A stretch of DNA of 64,000 nucleotides from an uncultured Pseudoruegeria sp. (GTDB taxonomy: Bacteria > Pseudomonadota > Alphaproteobacteria > Rhodobacterales > Rhodobacteraceae), in NCBI GenBank assembly GCA_947498155.1, contig CANMJD010000001.1, positions 124,001-188,000 on the forward strand, written 5' to 3'. Position numbers and translations under genes: made by a program. The notes under the pieces are model-generated. The model was not told where the DNA came from, made no database searches, and worked only from the letters and a program-made list of their open reading frames with translations. This document shows positions 49,090 through 57,917 of the stretch, one piece after another (position 1 is the first letter of the stretch; every line of letters starts with the position of its first letter).

Positions 49090-50607
49090 TTATGTTTCGG
49101 TAGTGGAGGGAATGGTTTTGCTGGTCCGACGTTGCCGAAAAGCAGAGTAAAAGGCGTAGACCAGTAGAAGCGCGGTGATCACGATGAGAGTTCCGCTGAT
49201 GGGGCGCGTGAGAAAAACGGTTGCGTCTCCGCGAGACAAAAGCATCGCGCGGCGCAATTGCTCTTCCATCATTGGGCCAAGCACAAATCCGATCAGGAAG
49301 GGGGCTGGCTCAAACTTGAAGAGACGCATAAGATATCCGGCCCAGCCAAAGACCAGCGTCAGCCAAACGTCAAAAACGTTGTTGTTCAGGGAATAGACGC
49401 CAACACAAATCAGCACGATGATTGTTGGATACATGTAGCGGTACGGGATTTTGAGCAGCTTCACCCAAAGTCCAATGAGGGGAATGTTCAAGATCAGCAA
49501 AAGCACATTCCCGATCAAGAAGCTCGCAACGAGCCCCCAAAAGAGGTCGGCATGATCCACCAACAACCTCGGGCCAGGCACGATGCCGTACATCATCAAG
49601 GCTCCGATCACGAGCGCCATTGACGCGCTGCCCGGAACGCCCAAAGTCAGCGTCGGGATAAAAGCGGTCTGCGTGGCGGAATTGTTCGCGGCCTCAGGCA
49701 CCGCAACGCCTTCGATGGCGCCTTTGCCAAATTTGGCACGGTTCGGAGACACCTTTTTTTCGATAGCGTATGCGACGGCGGAGGCCACAGTTTGCCCCGT
49801 GCCGGGCAATGCGCCAAAGAAGCTACCAATCCCTGAGCCGCGGAAAATGGGCGCAATCATTGATTTCCATTCCGCTTTCGAGGGATAAAAATTGGCGTAG
49901 TCAATTTCGTTGTCATGTTCGCCCTTCGCATTGGCGCGAATGGACACGATCAGTTCCCCGACACCGAAAAGCCCCATGGCAACGATGACAAGGTGAACCC
50001 CATCGCGCAGTTCAGGGATTCCCATGGTAAAACGCTCAGCCCCGGTGGTGATATCAACGCCCACGGTGCCGAACATCAATCCGGCAGCAACCATGGCGAT
50101 ACCCTTGATAGGGCTGCCGTTAGAGACCGCAGATGCCGCGACGAGGCCAAGCAGGATCACCGCAAAATATTCTGTCGGACCAAAGTTTAGGGCAAGTTGG
50201 GCCAAAGCTGGCGCGAGGATTGCCATGACAATCATGCCCATGATGCCACCGCCAAAAGACGCAATCGCGCTGGCGAACAGGGCAACACCAGCCCGACCGT
50301 CACGGGCCATCGGGTATCCATCGATGCAGGTGATCGAGGAGGAAGGCGTGCCTGGGATGTTCATCAAGATTGACGCGATAGAACCACCATATTCGGCGCC
50401 ATAGTAAACGCCGGCGATCATCACCAAGGCGGATGTCGGCTCTAGGTAGAACGTGAGTGGAAGGATCATAGAAATGGCGGCCATCGACCCAATACCGGGA
50501 AGAACACCGATAAAGGTGCCGAGGAACACACCTACAAAACAGTACATCAGATTTGCAGGTTCCAGAGCAACCAAAAGCCCGTTGCTAAAATTGTTTAATA
50601 TTTCCAT
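49090..50607 (-). CDS. tctA: Tripartite tricarboxylate-type transporter large subunit TctA
   Basis: 505 residues, about 11-12 membrane spans. Signature GVFLGTFIGVLPGIGSMAAISMILPLTF and the second FFGALPGTGQTVASAVAYAIEKKVS. Functions with TctB as a secondary, ion-driven importer. The start overlaps the tctB stop by one base. Confidence 0.93.
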   Translation of the reverse strand: MEILNNFSNGLLVALEPANLMYCFVGVFLGTFIGVLPGIGSMAAISMILPLTFYLEPTSALVMIAGVYYGAEYGGSIASILMNIPGTPSSSITCIDGYPMARDGRAGVALFASAIASFGGGIMGMIVMAILAPALAQLALNFGPTEYFAVILLGLVAASAVSNGSPIKGIAMVAAGLMFGTVGVDITTGAERFTMGIPELRDGVHLVIVAMGLFGVGELIVSIRANAKGEHDNEIDYANFYPSKAEWKSMIAPIFRGSGIGSFFGALPGTGQTVASAVAYAIEKKVSPNRAKFGKGAIEGVAVPEAANNSATQTAFIPTLTLGVPGSASMALVIGALMMYGIVPGPRLLVDHADLFWGLVASFLIGNVLLLILNIPLIGLWVKLLKIPYRYMYPTIIVLICVGVYSLNNNVFDVWLTLVFGWAGYLMRLFKFEPAPFLIGFVLGPMMEEQLRRAMLLSRGDATVFLTRPISGTLIVITALLLVYAFYSAFRQRRTSKTIPSTTET

Positions 50608-51098
50608 CAGTTTAACCCCACAAACGCGTCAAATGGCAGTCCGATCAGACCGATAAAAAGGCCCCAGCATGCCAAGGCAACAACTGCTGCGAGTGCCATT
50701 TTCCCAGGAAACTTGAGCGATGGATCAGGCAAGCTGGCCGCAATCGTGGTCAGGAAAATACCGGGGACAAGCCCGATCCGGCCCACAGTCAGGGCGAACA
50801 CAGCGAGTGCGCCGCCAATGGCGACAAAGGATATCCAATCAGGTCTTTCAACATCGGACGTATCCTGCAGGTCGGCGGCAATAACGCTCATTGAGAGCAA
50901 CGCCAGAATGAAACCCGTGATGACGGGAAAGGCCCCTGTGCCAAGACGGCGCGGTGCGCCAACGCCCAACTCAAAACCGCCGACAATAAAGATGATGCTG
51001 AGGGCGAGAAAACCCGCGCCCCCAAGCGCACCTAGGTAAGCATGCGGCGCGTGCTTGTCTTTCGCGCTTTGTTGAAGACGGAGCAAAAAGTCTCTCAT
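50607..51098 (-). CDS. tctB: Tripartite tricarboxylate-type transporter small subunit TctB
   Basis: 163 residues with about four membrane spans (GFLALSIIFIVGGFELGVGAP; the last is AALAAVVALACWGLFIGLIGL-like). Low-similarity family, but position between uraD-like gene and tctA and the typical length make the call clear. Overlaps the UraD-like gene by four bases. Confidence 0.85.
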   Translation of the reverse strand: MRDFLLRLQQSAKDKHAPHAYLGALGGAGFLALSIIFIVGGFELGVGAPRRLGTGAFPVITGFILALLSMSVIAADLQDTSDVERPDWISFVAIGGALAVFALTVGRIGLVPGIFLTTIAASLPDPSLKFPGKMALAAVVALACWGLFIGLIGLPFDAFVGLN

Positions 51099-51643
51099 AA
51101 GTCGGCCTCCGTCAAAGCGACGCCACTGATTTTTGTCAAACGCGCCCTCATGACCGACACCACTTCTCCCAATGAGCGCGCGAGCTCTTCGTCAGGGGCG
51201 GCCTCTAGTCTTTTGTTAAATTCTGCAATGACGCTGTTGATGCTCGATTGTGCATGCAGGGCGATGACAAACGGATAGCCGTGCGTGCGCTGATACTGGC
51301 GGTTGAGGTCGGCGAGCTGTGTTGAAAGGGCTGTGTCGGCTTCCAACAGTTGCAAGCGACCTTGTTCCAGCTGAGACGCCTGCGTCATGGCTGCAGGGTC
51401 GGGGGGAGAGAGCTCTGGGTGTGCGCAAAGTAGTTGAATGGCCTCGTCGTGGGGGAGGTTGCGGACTTCAGCCTCGAGCCAGTCAGCGAGATCTGCAACA
51501 TTTGCGAATGGCCGAGCCGCTGCGGCGCGCTGCGCCAACCAGACCGAACGTTCGACAATTCGATCAAGAATTGCGACGGCCTGACCTGCACTGGCTCGGT
51601 TCAACGCTTCAATCGAAAATTTATTTGGCGTGGTGTCCCGCAT
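51095..51643 (-). CDS. OHCU decarboxylase-like protein (UraD)
   Basis: 182 residues. UraD converts OHCU, made from urate via 5-hydroxyisourate, to allantoin. H75 in LCAHPELSPP matches the catalytic histidine; GYPFVIALH and the SVIAEFNKRL segment are also family-like, with EVVSVMRARL at the end. First gene of the operon, with tctBAC, BMP and HIUase-like following. Urate oxidase itself is absent from the window, so the pathway's starting material is uncertain. Confidence 0.85.
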   Translation of the reverse strand: MRDTTPNKFSIEALNRASAGQAVAILDRIVERSVWLAQRAAAARPFANVADLADWLEAEVRNLPHDEAIQLLCAHPELSPPDPAAMTQASQLEQGRLQLLEADTALSTQLADLNRQYQRTHGYPFVIALHAQSSINSVIAEFNKRLEAAPDEELARSLGEVVSVMRARLTKISGVALTEADL

Positions 51644-51735
51644 CGAGCCTCCTAATGTTGAAGAAAGTCTAGCTGTGGCCTGCCATTGCCAGCAATTTCA
51701 AAAAAGGTCATGCTGCATTCGCAAAAAGGCAATGC

Positions 51736-52680
51736 GTGGACTCAATCATGACACTACATATTCTACCGCGTACTTTGAAATACCTCGAAGCCGTCGCGCG
51801 TTTTGGGTCCATCCAAGGTGCGTCACGCGCGTTGGGAATCACAGCGTCCGCAATCGATCGCCAGATCATAGCGCTGGAAGAAATGTGCCAAACACCGCTT
51901 TTTGAAAGACACGCGCGCGGCATGCGGCTGACCTCTGCTGGCGAAGCGGTGGTTCTCATGGCGCGCCGATGGCATGCAGATGCAGATCGGTTGGAAGAAG
52001 AGCTGCGCTCCGTGCGCGGCGAACAATTTGGTACGGTGCGGCTCGGAACGATGGACAGCCTTGCGAACTCGATCCTGCCAGACTTGGTCAAAGATTTTTC
52101 CGTGCGCTATCCTCGAATTCGGTTTGCGATCAATATCATGACACCAAAGGAGGCGGCGCATGAGCTCGAGATAGGTACAATTGATCTTGTTCTCGCTTTC
52201 AACCTTCCGACCAATCGAGGACGTCATGACCTGTGGTCTGCACCGTTGCCGTTTGGCTGCGCAGTTGGTGTAGGTCATCCACTTTGGGGGCGTGCACAAA
52301 CGACGCTCGGCGAGGCCGCGAAATATCCACTGGCTGCACAAAGCAAAGATCTCCCTGTGCGTGAATACTTGGAGAAGAGCTATGGGTGGCTTTTTGATAT
52401 GGCTGAACCGGCGCTTGTGACAAATTCCTTACAGTTCATGAAACAGGTTTTGGTCGGGGGCACCTACCTATCCATCACATCGCAGCTCGATACCCTTCGT
52501 GAACTGGAAGAAAGCAAACTGTCCTTTGTGCCTTTGGTGGATGACGGGTTGCGCCCGCAGACGATTAGCATCGCCATCGATTCACGCCGTGCCCTTCCAA
52601 GGGCCGCGCGTCTGGTCGGAGAGGCCTTGGCAGAGATGGTGCCCGATCGGCTTGCAAATCTAAGCAGCGTTACTGATTAA
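51736..52680 (+). CDS. LysR-family regulator of the tct-ura operon
   Basis: 314 residues. HTH: RTLKYLEAVARFGSIQGASRALGITASAIDRQIIALEEM. Ligand domain from LRLTSAGEAVVLMARRWH onward. GTG 51736 has AAGG six bases before it; ATG 51748 four codons later is also possible. Divergent from the UraD-like gene across about 90 bases, so it probably responds to the transported compound. Confidence 0.88.
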   Translation: MDSIMTLHILPRTLKYLEAVARFGSIQGASRALGITASAIDRQIIALEEMCQTPLFERHARGMRLTSAGEAVVLMARRWHADADRLEEELRSVRGEQFGTVRLGTMDSLANSILPDLVKDFSVRYPRIRFAINIMTPKEAAHELEIGTIDLVLAFNLPTNRGRHDLWSAPLPFGCAVGVGHPLWGRAQTTLGEAAKYPLAAQSKDLPVREYLEKSYGWLFDMAEPALVTNSLQFMKQVLVGGTYLSITSQLDTLRELEESKLSFVPLVDDGLRPQTISIAIDSRRALPRAARLVGEALAEMVPDRLANLSSVTD

Positions 52681-52830
52681 ATCATGCACGTTTTCCTGGA
52701 TTGCTGCCTTGCAGATACGGTATTTTTACTCATAGCCTAACTTAGCAGAACTGACCTTAGTGCAAGCCGCGGCGAACGTCTCCTTTCCGCCCACTGATCG
52801 TGTGTTTCATTTTCGTTTTACTTTCGCCAG

Positions 52831-53025
52831 ATGCCTTATGCCCTACATATCTGCTGCCATTGCGTGCACTTTGGACCGGTCGCGATCGATTATGTGGATC
52901 CGGTCACGCGTGATCACGCACTTGCCGCTGCCCGGTGCAGTAAGTGCGGACTCAATGCTGTTGCGCTGTATCGAAGGGGCTATGTCGCGACTGCAAACGC
53001 CCTGGACGGGTCGCGGGTGGATTGA
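52831..53025 (+). CDS. Small putative zinc-ribbon protein
   Basis: 64 residues with two CxxC pairs, C8-x2-C11 (ICCHC) and C36-x2-C39 (RCSKCG), an arrangement of a zinc ribbon. No family is recognised, and the ribosome site is weak. It converges with the HTH-like gene just beyond. The high content of paired cysteines is the main argument that it is real. Confidence 0.5.
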   Translation: MPYALHICCHCVHFGPVAIDYVDPVTRDHALAAARCSKCGLNAVALYRRGYVATANALDGSRVD

Positions 53026-53035
53026 GCGCCGCGCG

Positions 53036-53500
53036 CTAGTCCTGGCCCGCGCCTAATCCGTTTTCCGCCATCAAGGCTTTAAGCCGCTGAACCGCGTTTG
53101 GATTTAGGACGCGCGGTTTGCCGCTTGATTTGTTGATCGCTTCTCTTTCGATGTCGAAAATCGTTTTGTGGCGGGTGTTGTCATTGCCGCCAATTCCGAG
53201 TTTTTTCGCGAATTCAGCGCGGCCCAGACCAAGGGCTTGCCGCGCCCTGGCAACCTCTGCCCCTGGCAGGATTGGCACGTCTTGGTGGATCCGCTGCACA
53301 TGCAGTTTCGCCTCTTGTGTGGATCCAAACCAGCCGGACGGCGCAGGAAGGCTTTGCAGCCATAGCCTTGCCTCGTGTTCGGTTTTCAGCGCGGGTGCCT
53401 CTGACAGCCTTTTCAGGGCGTCCAGCAGGGCGCGGCTTGTGTCTTCTGCAAAGATTGCGGGGATGGCGTCATTTTCAGATACAATTATTGCGACAGGCAT
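53036..53500 (-). CDS. Putative HTH regulator, island right part
   Basis: 154 residues. The C-terminal half has an XRE-like helix-turn-helix (VARARQALGLGRAEFAKKLGI followed by KTIFDIERE). The N-terminal 70 residues (FAEDTSRALLDALKRLSEAPALKTEHEARLWLQSL) are unfamiliar. Could be a phage-type regulator or antitoxin; no toxin partner recognised. A small gene lies just upstream on the same strand. Confidence 0.6.
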   Translation of the reverse strand: MPVAIIVSENDAIPAIFAEDTSRALLDALKRLSEAPALKTEHEARLWLQSLPAPSGWFGSTQEAKLHVQRIHQDVPILPGAEVARARQALGLGRAEFAKKLGIGGNDNTRHKTIFDIEREAINKSSGKPRVLNPNAVQRLKALMAENGLGAGQD

Positions 53501-53551
53501 TTTGAATTCCTTTCATTGCGGAGGAGGGGCGGCGGTTGCCGCCCCGTCCAG

Positions 53552-53752
53552 TTATTCTATAATTTCGGCATCGCCGCCAACTGAGAGAAAAACCGCTTCT
53601 TGGTCGGTTGCGGCCAATACATCGTTTGTAAGGCTGCGCAGGTCGGCTTTTGCCTTTTCCTGATCTGTTGCGGCGCTGGTGATCACGGCCGCCTCTGGGG
53701 CATCGCAGTGCACCGATTGCACTCTATTGGGCCGCGGAATCGCCGCTCTCAT
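53552..53752 (-). CDS. Small protein upstream of the HTH regulator
   Basis: 66 residues from ATG 53752 (MRAAIPRPNRVQSVHCDAPE). Hydrophilic, acidic, no family recognised. Its opening resembles a second frame starting at 54272 (MRAAIKKDQCGHTVQRLHF), suggesting a repeated leader. It lies 51 bases before the HTH gene on the same strand. Only moderately supported. Confidence 0.4.
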   Translation of the reverse strand: MRAAIPRPNRVQSVHCDAPEAAVITSAATDQEKAKADLRSLTNDVLAATDQEAVFLSVGGDAEIIE

Positions 53753-53821
53753 CGGATTGCACTTCACCTTGGTCTTCAGCGGCGTTACCCTGAGGCCCAG
53801 TAACGCCAAAAGGAGCCCCGC

Positions 53822-54103
53822 ATGTCCCTATTTTCAAAACTCTTTGGTGGCGGCCAAAAGTCGGACCCCAAGCCTGTCGCTTATAAAGGCTTTGATATCT
53901 TTCCCGATCTTATCGCAGAGGGCAGCAAATACCGCTTGTCTGCCCGTATCGAAAAGACAATCGACGGTGATCGCAAAAGCGTTGCGGTGATCCGGGCGGA
54001 TGTTTTTGACAGTCAGGAACAGGCCGAAAGCATCAGCATCGCCAAGGCAAAGCAGGTGGTGGACGAGCAGGGCGATAGGATTTTCGGCGCAGCGAACGGC
54101 TAG
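53822..54103 (+). CDS. HlyU-family protein
   Basis: 93 residues with the HlyU-type domain: MSLFSKLFGGG start, VAYKGFDIFPDLIAEGSKYRLSARIEK, and SISIAKAKQVVDEQGDRIFG at the end. In Vibrio HlyU is a regulator of a hemolysin. Family members in Rhodobacterales are often annotated as HlyU-type regulators with no proven target. It lies near the right end of the island. Confidence 0.75.
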   Translation: MSLFSKLFGGGQKSDPKPVAYKGFDIFPDLIAEGSKYRLSARIEKTIDGDRKSVAVIRADVFDSQEQAESISIAKAKQVVDEQGDRIFGAANG

Positions 54104-54387
54104 TGCACCGTGGGTTCGTTATTGGGCGAGGGGCCAGCGATGCAGCCGCATAAATAATGGCACCCGGTCTTTCAATTTCCAATGCGGCAATCATTTTGTC
54201 GCCGTCCATGTCGCGAAAGTGCAGCCGCTGCACGGTGTGTCCGCATTGATCTTTTTTGATAGCCGCTCGCATTGGTTGCGCTCTATCCGCCTTATGGGGC
54301 CGCTCTCACGTTCCACATTCATTTCTGTTATGTCCGTGGGAGTGGATTTGAATAAGTATCTGTTCCGTAACAAAGTCGGCAGAATTT

Positions 54388-54439
54388 AAAATCCCCCGTC
54401 CTAACGGACGTGCCGGTTCGGGTCCGGCCTCGGGTACCA
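54388..54439 (+). repeat. Island attachment site attR (tRNA-Leu 3' copy)
   Basis: Repeats the last 52 bases of tRNA-Leu, with A to G at 54421 (T-loop TTCGA to TTCGG, at the conserved A58). It includes the variable arm, T arm and acceptor plus CCA, but no 5' half, so no tRNA can be made from it. Confidence 0.9.
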
Positions 54440-55213
54440 CATCTTACTGGCGACGTTCGCTGGCAGATGCGGTGATACATCGGGCTCCTCTTTTTCCTTT
54501 TTTGTTGGATGTACACAGACCGCGCTTGGCGCGGGCTGCGGTTTTGCCTGTTCTGGTCGTCAGCGGGAAACAGACGATTCTATCTAAAATCCGAATCAAT
54601 CCCCGCAGATTTCGCCCTTTGCAAAATCAATCGCGTTGAAAGCTCCGGATTATCAGCGTTGCGTTCACAATCAATGAATTGGGCAGAAATAAGGCAAAAT
54701 CGGGACGCACCACATTTAGACAGGCTATTTAGATTCAGCGACCTTTGTCGATTTGGAAACGGTAGATAGGGATGGCGGGCCGAAACGCCCCTAAATATGG
54801 GGATATTTGCCTCTGATTGTTTCACAAAAAGAGACATTCCTCTTTCCATTTTATGCCAACGGAGGAAGCAGCCGACCATAATACAGAGCTCAATTTGGGC
54901 GGAAGTGCCCGATTTGCCTTTAAAATGTCTTTTTTTAACTTCTCTCAAATACGGAAAAAAGGTAAAACAAATTGTGCCTAATGGGGGGCATGCTGATCCG
55001 CTAGGATGGCTTTTTTATCAATATGCAGTTGTGCAACTGCGATTAAAGAGTTCGGCCAGACGCGCGGTGCAGATGAAGATACAGTGAAAATGACGGGGTG
55101 CCTGCCAGCACCATCGTAAACACTACCCCTTCGTTAACGAGTAATTGCCACGGCGGTTTGCCGGGGCCTGTAAATATTGATCCAAACGTTTTGGACGGAA
55201 AAGGGATGGGATT
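54440..55213. other. Intergenic region beyond the island, no supported gene
   Basis: 770 bases, AT-rich, with T-runs near 54480-54510. Short open frames here lack family resemblance and ribosome sites. Possible promoter region for the Hint gene. Confidence 0.5.
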
Positions 55214-56323
55214 TTGAGCAATACTTCTGCCATATCAGGGACTGCCGCAGGGCAGAACTGGGAAGGGGCACAAATCCTGTCCTTTGGCCGTCCAACACGT
55301 ATCCACAAAGTCTATCTCGAGAATGTACAGGGTCAGCCCAGCGAAATCCGTCTGTTTGATACAGAGGGTGCAAACGCCGGTCGGATCGCGGTGCTGGCAC
55401 AAGATAGCAACGGACCGGTCACTGTAGATGTGAACACCGATCAGGTGGCGCGTATGGAGATTGTGCTGGCGGAAGGGGCTTCGGTTCTGGACGTGGAATA
55501 TAGCCAAAAAAAGCAAACTGGGCATAGCAAGCCGACGGCTGTTGCTCCTGAATTATTTGTCGGCATGAAAGAAACAGACGTCTTTGGCGACCGTGCAGGG
55601 TCGGCTCAGGCTTCAAAACGTGGGACGACGCGGAAAGCTGTGTTGCGTCAGGACGACGGTGGAGATGCGGTCGTGCAGTACCGCGATGCCTCTGGAAAAG
55701 GGTTGGGGATGATGGAAGCTAAGAAATCTGAGAGCGTTACCGTGTGCTTTACGCCCGGAACAATGATTGCAACACCGCGCGGTGAACGTCCGGTTGAGCT
55801 CCTTAAAGCCGGTGACAAAGTCATCACCCGGGACAACGGCATTCAGGAAATCCGCTGGATTGGCGGGCGCCCGTTGGCTTGGACGGATCTTGCCGCAAGC
55901 CCTTTTTTGCAGCCGATCATGGTGAAAGCCGGTGCTCTGGGCAATGGGCTGCCGGAAAAGGATATGTATTTGTCGCCAAACCACCGGGTTTTGGTCTCCA
56001 ACGACAAAACCGCGCTTCATTTTGACGAGCGCGAAGTGTTGGTTGCTGCCAAACATATGGTCAATGGTGACACGATCAAACAGGTTGAGAGTTCGGGCAC
56101 CGCCTACATTCACTTTATGTTTGATCACCACGAGGTCGTTTTGTCCAACGGCGCTTGGACCGAAAGCTTCCAGCCGGCAGACAGCAGCCTGAAAGGCATG
56201 GGAAATGCGCAGCGTGATGAGATTTACAAGCTCTTTCCTGAATTGCAAACCCACGAAGGCATGGTGGCTTATCAATCCGCGCGCAAAACCTTAAAAGCGC
56301 AAGAAGCCAGCCTGATTGCCTAA
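55214..56323 (+). CDS. Hint-domain protein (paralogue of the RTX-Hint protein)
   Basis: 369 residues. The N-terminal 170 residues form an unfamiliar domain without RTX repeats (AQILSFGRPTRIHKVYLENVQG). The Hint domain starts at CFTPGTMIATPRGERPVELLKAGDKVITRDN and ends with KLFPELQTHEG, matching the tail of the 17325 protein (LFPELQNDEG). Start TTG 55214 with GGGATGGGA upstream; no ATG fits the frame. No Sec signal. Two Hint proteins in one window suggest a family that may be processed or exported. Confidence 0.85.
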   Translation: MSNTSAISGTAAGQNWEGAQILSFGRPTRIHKVYLENVQGQPSEIRLFDTEGANAGRIAVLAQDSNGPVTVDVNTDQVARMEIVLAEGASVLDVEYSQKKQTGHSKPTAVAPELFVGMKETDVFGDRAGSAQASKRGTTRKAVLRQDDGGDAVVQYRDASGKGLGMMEAKKSESVTVCFTPGTMIATPRGERPVELLKAGDKVITRDNGIQEIRWIGGRPLAWTDLAASPFLQPIMVKAGALGNGLPEKDMYLSPNHRVLVSNDKTALHFDEREVLVAAKHMVNGDTIKQVESSGTAYIHFMFDHHEVVLSNGAWTESFQPADSSLKGMGNAQRDEIYKLFPELQTHEGMVAYQSARKTLKAQEASLIA

Positions 56324-56364
56324 TTCCCAAGGCATCGCACTGTCGATGTCCGCGCCCTGCTTTG

Positions 56365-56396
56365 AAGCCAGCGTATCCAGCGCTGGCTTTTGTTTT
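56365..56396 (+). terminator. Rho-independent terminator
   Basis: AAGCCAGCG and CGCTGGCTT form a 9-bp stem with 7-base loop, followed by TTGTTTTG. Ends the Hint gene transcript. Confidence 0.8.
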
Positions 56397-56519
56397 GGCG
56401 GGGCGGCCGGTTTTTGGCGATTTCATGCCATCTGCGACAGAAGGGATTGAGCCCTACACCCGTTTCGCACTAGCATAGCCCCAAGAGAGAGCCACAAAAC
56501 CGGCCAAGCGGAGGCGTCA

Positions 56520-57272
56520 GTGCTGAATTTCGTCCGAAATCTCCTGAATGGAGAGACCAATCCAGAAGCCTACGTGCAGAATAGGCTGGAACGGCCTGCA
56601 TCCTTGCTTGAAATTGGGGGTATGCGCCCGACCAATGCGCCAAACTCAACGTATTTCGGCGATGTCAGGCTGCAATTGCCCGATGAAATCTGGCCGGAAT
56701 TTCATGGCAAACCGCTTTGGCCGCTGTGTCAGCTTAATCTGACCACAGCACCTTATCGCCCCGAAGGGCTTTCTGATCTGGAAATGATTACCGTCTTTAT
56801 TTCCGAACATTTTATGGAAATGGCCGGTAATGTCGTCGACAGTACGGATGTAGCGCCGGTGGGCGGCTGGTTTATTCGTGCGTATTCTTCGATGGCGGAG
56901 CTTGTTGAAATTGCCCCGCCGGACCATGATTGCCCCTTGTTTATTCAGGAATCCCGCTGGAAGAAATCGGCATATTCCGATTATCCGAACCCCGATAAGG
57001 AACTGATTTCATTGACGGAAGAGGAAAAGTCATTCCTTTTGGACGAAGATGAGGTAGAGCCCTTGGATGGGTTGAAATTGGGCGGCTGGCCGAATTGTTT
57101 GCAATCCCGACCTTGGTGGGAGGAAAAACCGTCACAAGCGCAGTTTGAATATATGTTGCAAATCGATTCCGTCGCTCAATCTAATTGGTCGTGGGGCGAT
57201 GGCGGCATTGGTTTTCTGGCCCGCAGCCGCCAAAATCCGAATAAATGGGCGCTGGATTATCAGTTTCAGTGA
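56520..57272 (+). CDS. DUF1963/YwqG-family protein
   Basis: 250 residues. GLKLGGWPNCLQSRPWW and FEYMLQIDSVAQSNWSWGDGGIGF match the DUF1963 (YwqG) pattern of unknown function. The ATG/GTG context (start at 56520, GTG) and a Shine-Dalgarno-like GGAGG are adequate. Its end overlaps the convergent MobA-like gene by seven bases. Confidence 0.75.
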   Translation: MLNFVRNLLNGETNPEAYVQNRLERPASLLEIGGMRPTNAPNSTYFGDVRLQLPDEIWPEFHGKPLWPLCQLNLTTAPYRPEGLSDLEMITVFISEHFMEMAGNVVDSTDVAPVGGWFIRAYSSMAELVEIAPPDHDCPLFIQESRWKKSAYSDYPNPDKELISLTEEEKSFLLDEDEVEPLDGLKLGGWPNCLQSRPWWEEKPSQAQFEYMLQIDSVAQSNWSWGDGGIGFLARSRQNPNKWALDYQFQ

Positions 57273-57856
57273 TCGCGATTGCGCCAGTCCTGCCAAGCCT
57301 GCGGCGTGTCCAAATCCACCAATGCGTGATTTCCGGCAAGGGGCAGGGTCAGGGTTTTATCTTTGTGGTTTTTTAGAATGTCCCGCGCGCCGCTATCCCC
57401 ATGACAGTTTATAAAATCGGCCGCTGCCCAAGGGGGGAACAACACCGGATGACCCAAAGTGCCGTCCTCTGCGGTGGCGCGAAGGATGTGATCCGGTTTT
57501 TCTCTGTGTTTCTCGACCATTAGGCGAAAATCTTCAGTCGTTAATGCGGGCATATCCGGCAGCACAACAAGAACCGCCGCCTTTGGGTAAGTGCGGCCTA
57601 TGGCCCGAAAAGAAGCAGCCATGCCGGTGTGATGATCCGGCACCTGCAGGATTGTTACAGCCAGATCATCAATCGATCGCGCGCGCGGGTGATCGAGCGA
57701 GGGCAGGGTGACCACCACCGGTATTTCCGCCTTGATGCCGCGCAGCACCTGTCGCCGTAAAAGCGGTACGGACTGCAGCGGCATCATCAGCTTATCCGCC
57801 CCCTTCATCCGAGAGGAAGCACCGGCAGCCGGAAAGAAAAGGATCAGATCATCCAT
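57266..57856 (-). CDS. MobA-like NTP transferase
   Basis: 196 residues of the nucleotidyltransferase fold: ILFFPAAGASSRMKGADKLM near the start, and VLPDMPALTTEDF. Resembles the MocA/MobA molybdopterin-cytidylyl/guanylyltransferases rather than other NTases. The start is uncertain (ATG 57856, or TTG 57874). Alone, convergent with DUF1963. Confidence 0.75.
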   Translation of the reverse strand: MDDLILFFPAAGASSRMKGADKLMMPLQSVPLLRRQVLRGIKAEIPVVVTLPSLDHPRARSIDDLAVTILQVPDHHTGMAASFRAIGRTYPKAAVLVVLPDMPALTTEDFRLMVEKHREKPDHILRATAEDGTLGHPVLFPPWAAADFINCHGDSGARDILKNHKDKTLTLPLAGNHALVDLDTPQAWQDWRNRDH

Positions 57857-57917
57857 AAAGAAAACAAACCCCAATGTTCAAAGGAACACAAGGGTTTCAA
57901 TTGCTTAAAGCCGTTAC

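Larger units (their letters stand above)
36843..54439. mobile_element. 17.6-kb genomic island at tRNA-Leu(CAA)
   Basis: Bounded by 52-bp direct repeats of the tRNA-Leu 3' end (51/52 identical). Just inside the left end lies a tyrosine integrase C-terminus on the minus strand, cut by a transposase remnant. Cargo: truncated GNAT, ABC transporter with phosphoesterase, LysR, HchA-like/nitroreductase/HxlR, TctABC with BMP, HIUase-like and UraD-like enzymes, LysR, then small unknowns and a HlyU-family gene. No intact integrase is seen, so the island is probably immobile by itself. Boundaries rest on the repeats. Confidence 0.85.

Noticed and set aside
54033-54272. 79-residue minus-strand frame opening MRAAIKKDQCGH
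   Set aside because: Its 3' part lies antisense inside the HlyU-family gene and no family is recognised; only the opening resembles the frame at 53752. Possibly a decayed copy.
54388-54439. A second tRNA-Leu gene
   Set aside because: Only the 3' 52 bases are present, without acceptor 5' strand, D arm or full anticodon stem, and T-loop A58 is changed; it is an attachment-site copy.
54509-55087. Two open frames between the island and the Hint gene
   Set aside because: Composition and sequence look random, no family resemblance and no plausible ribosome site.
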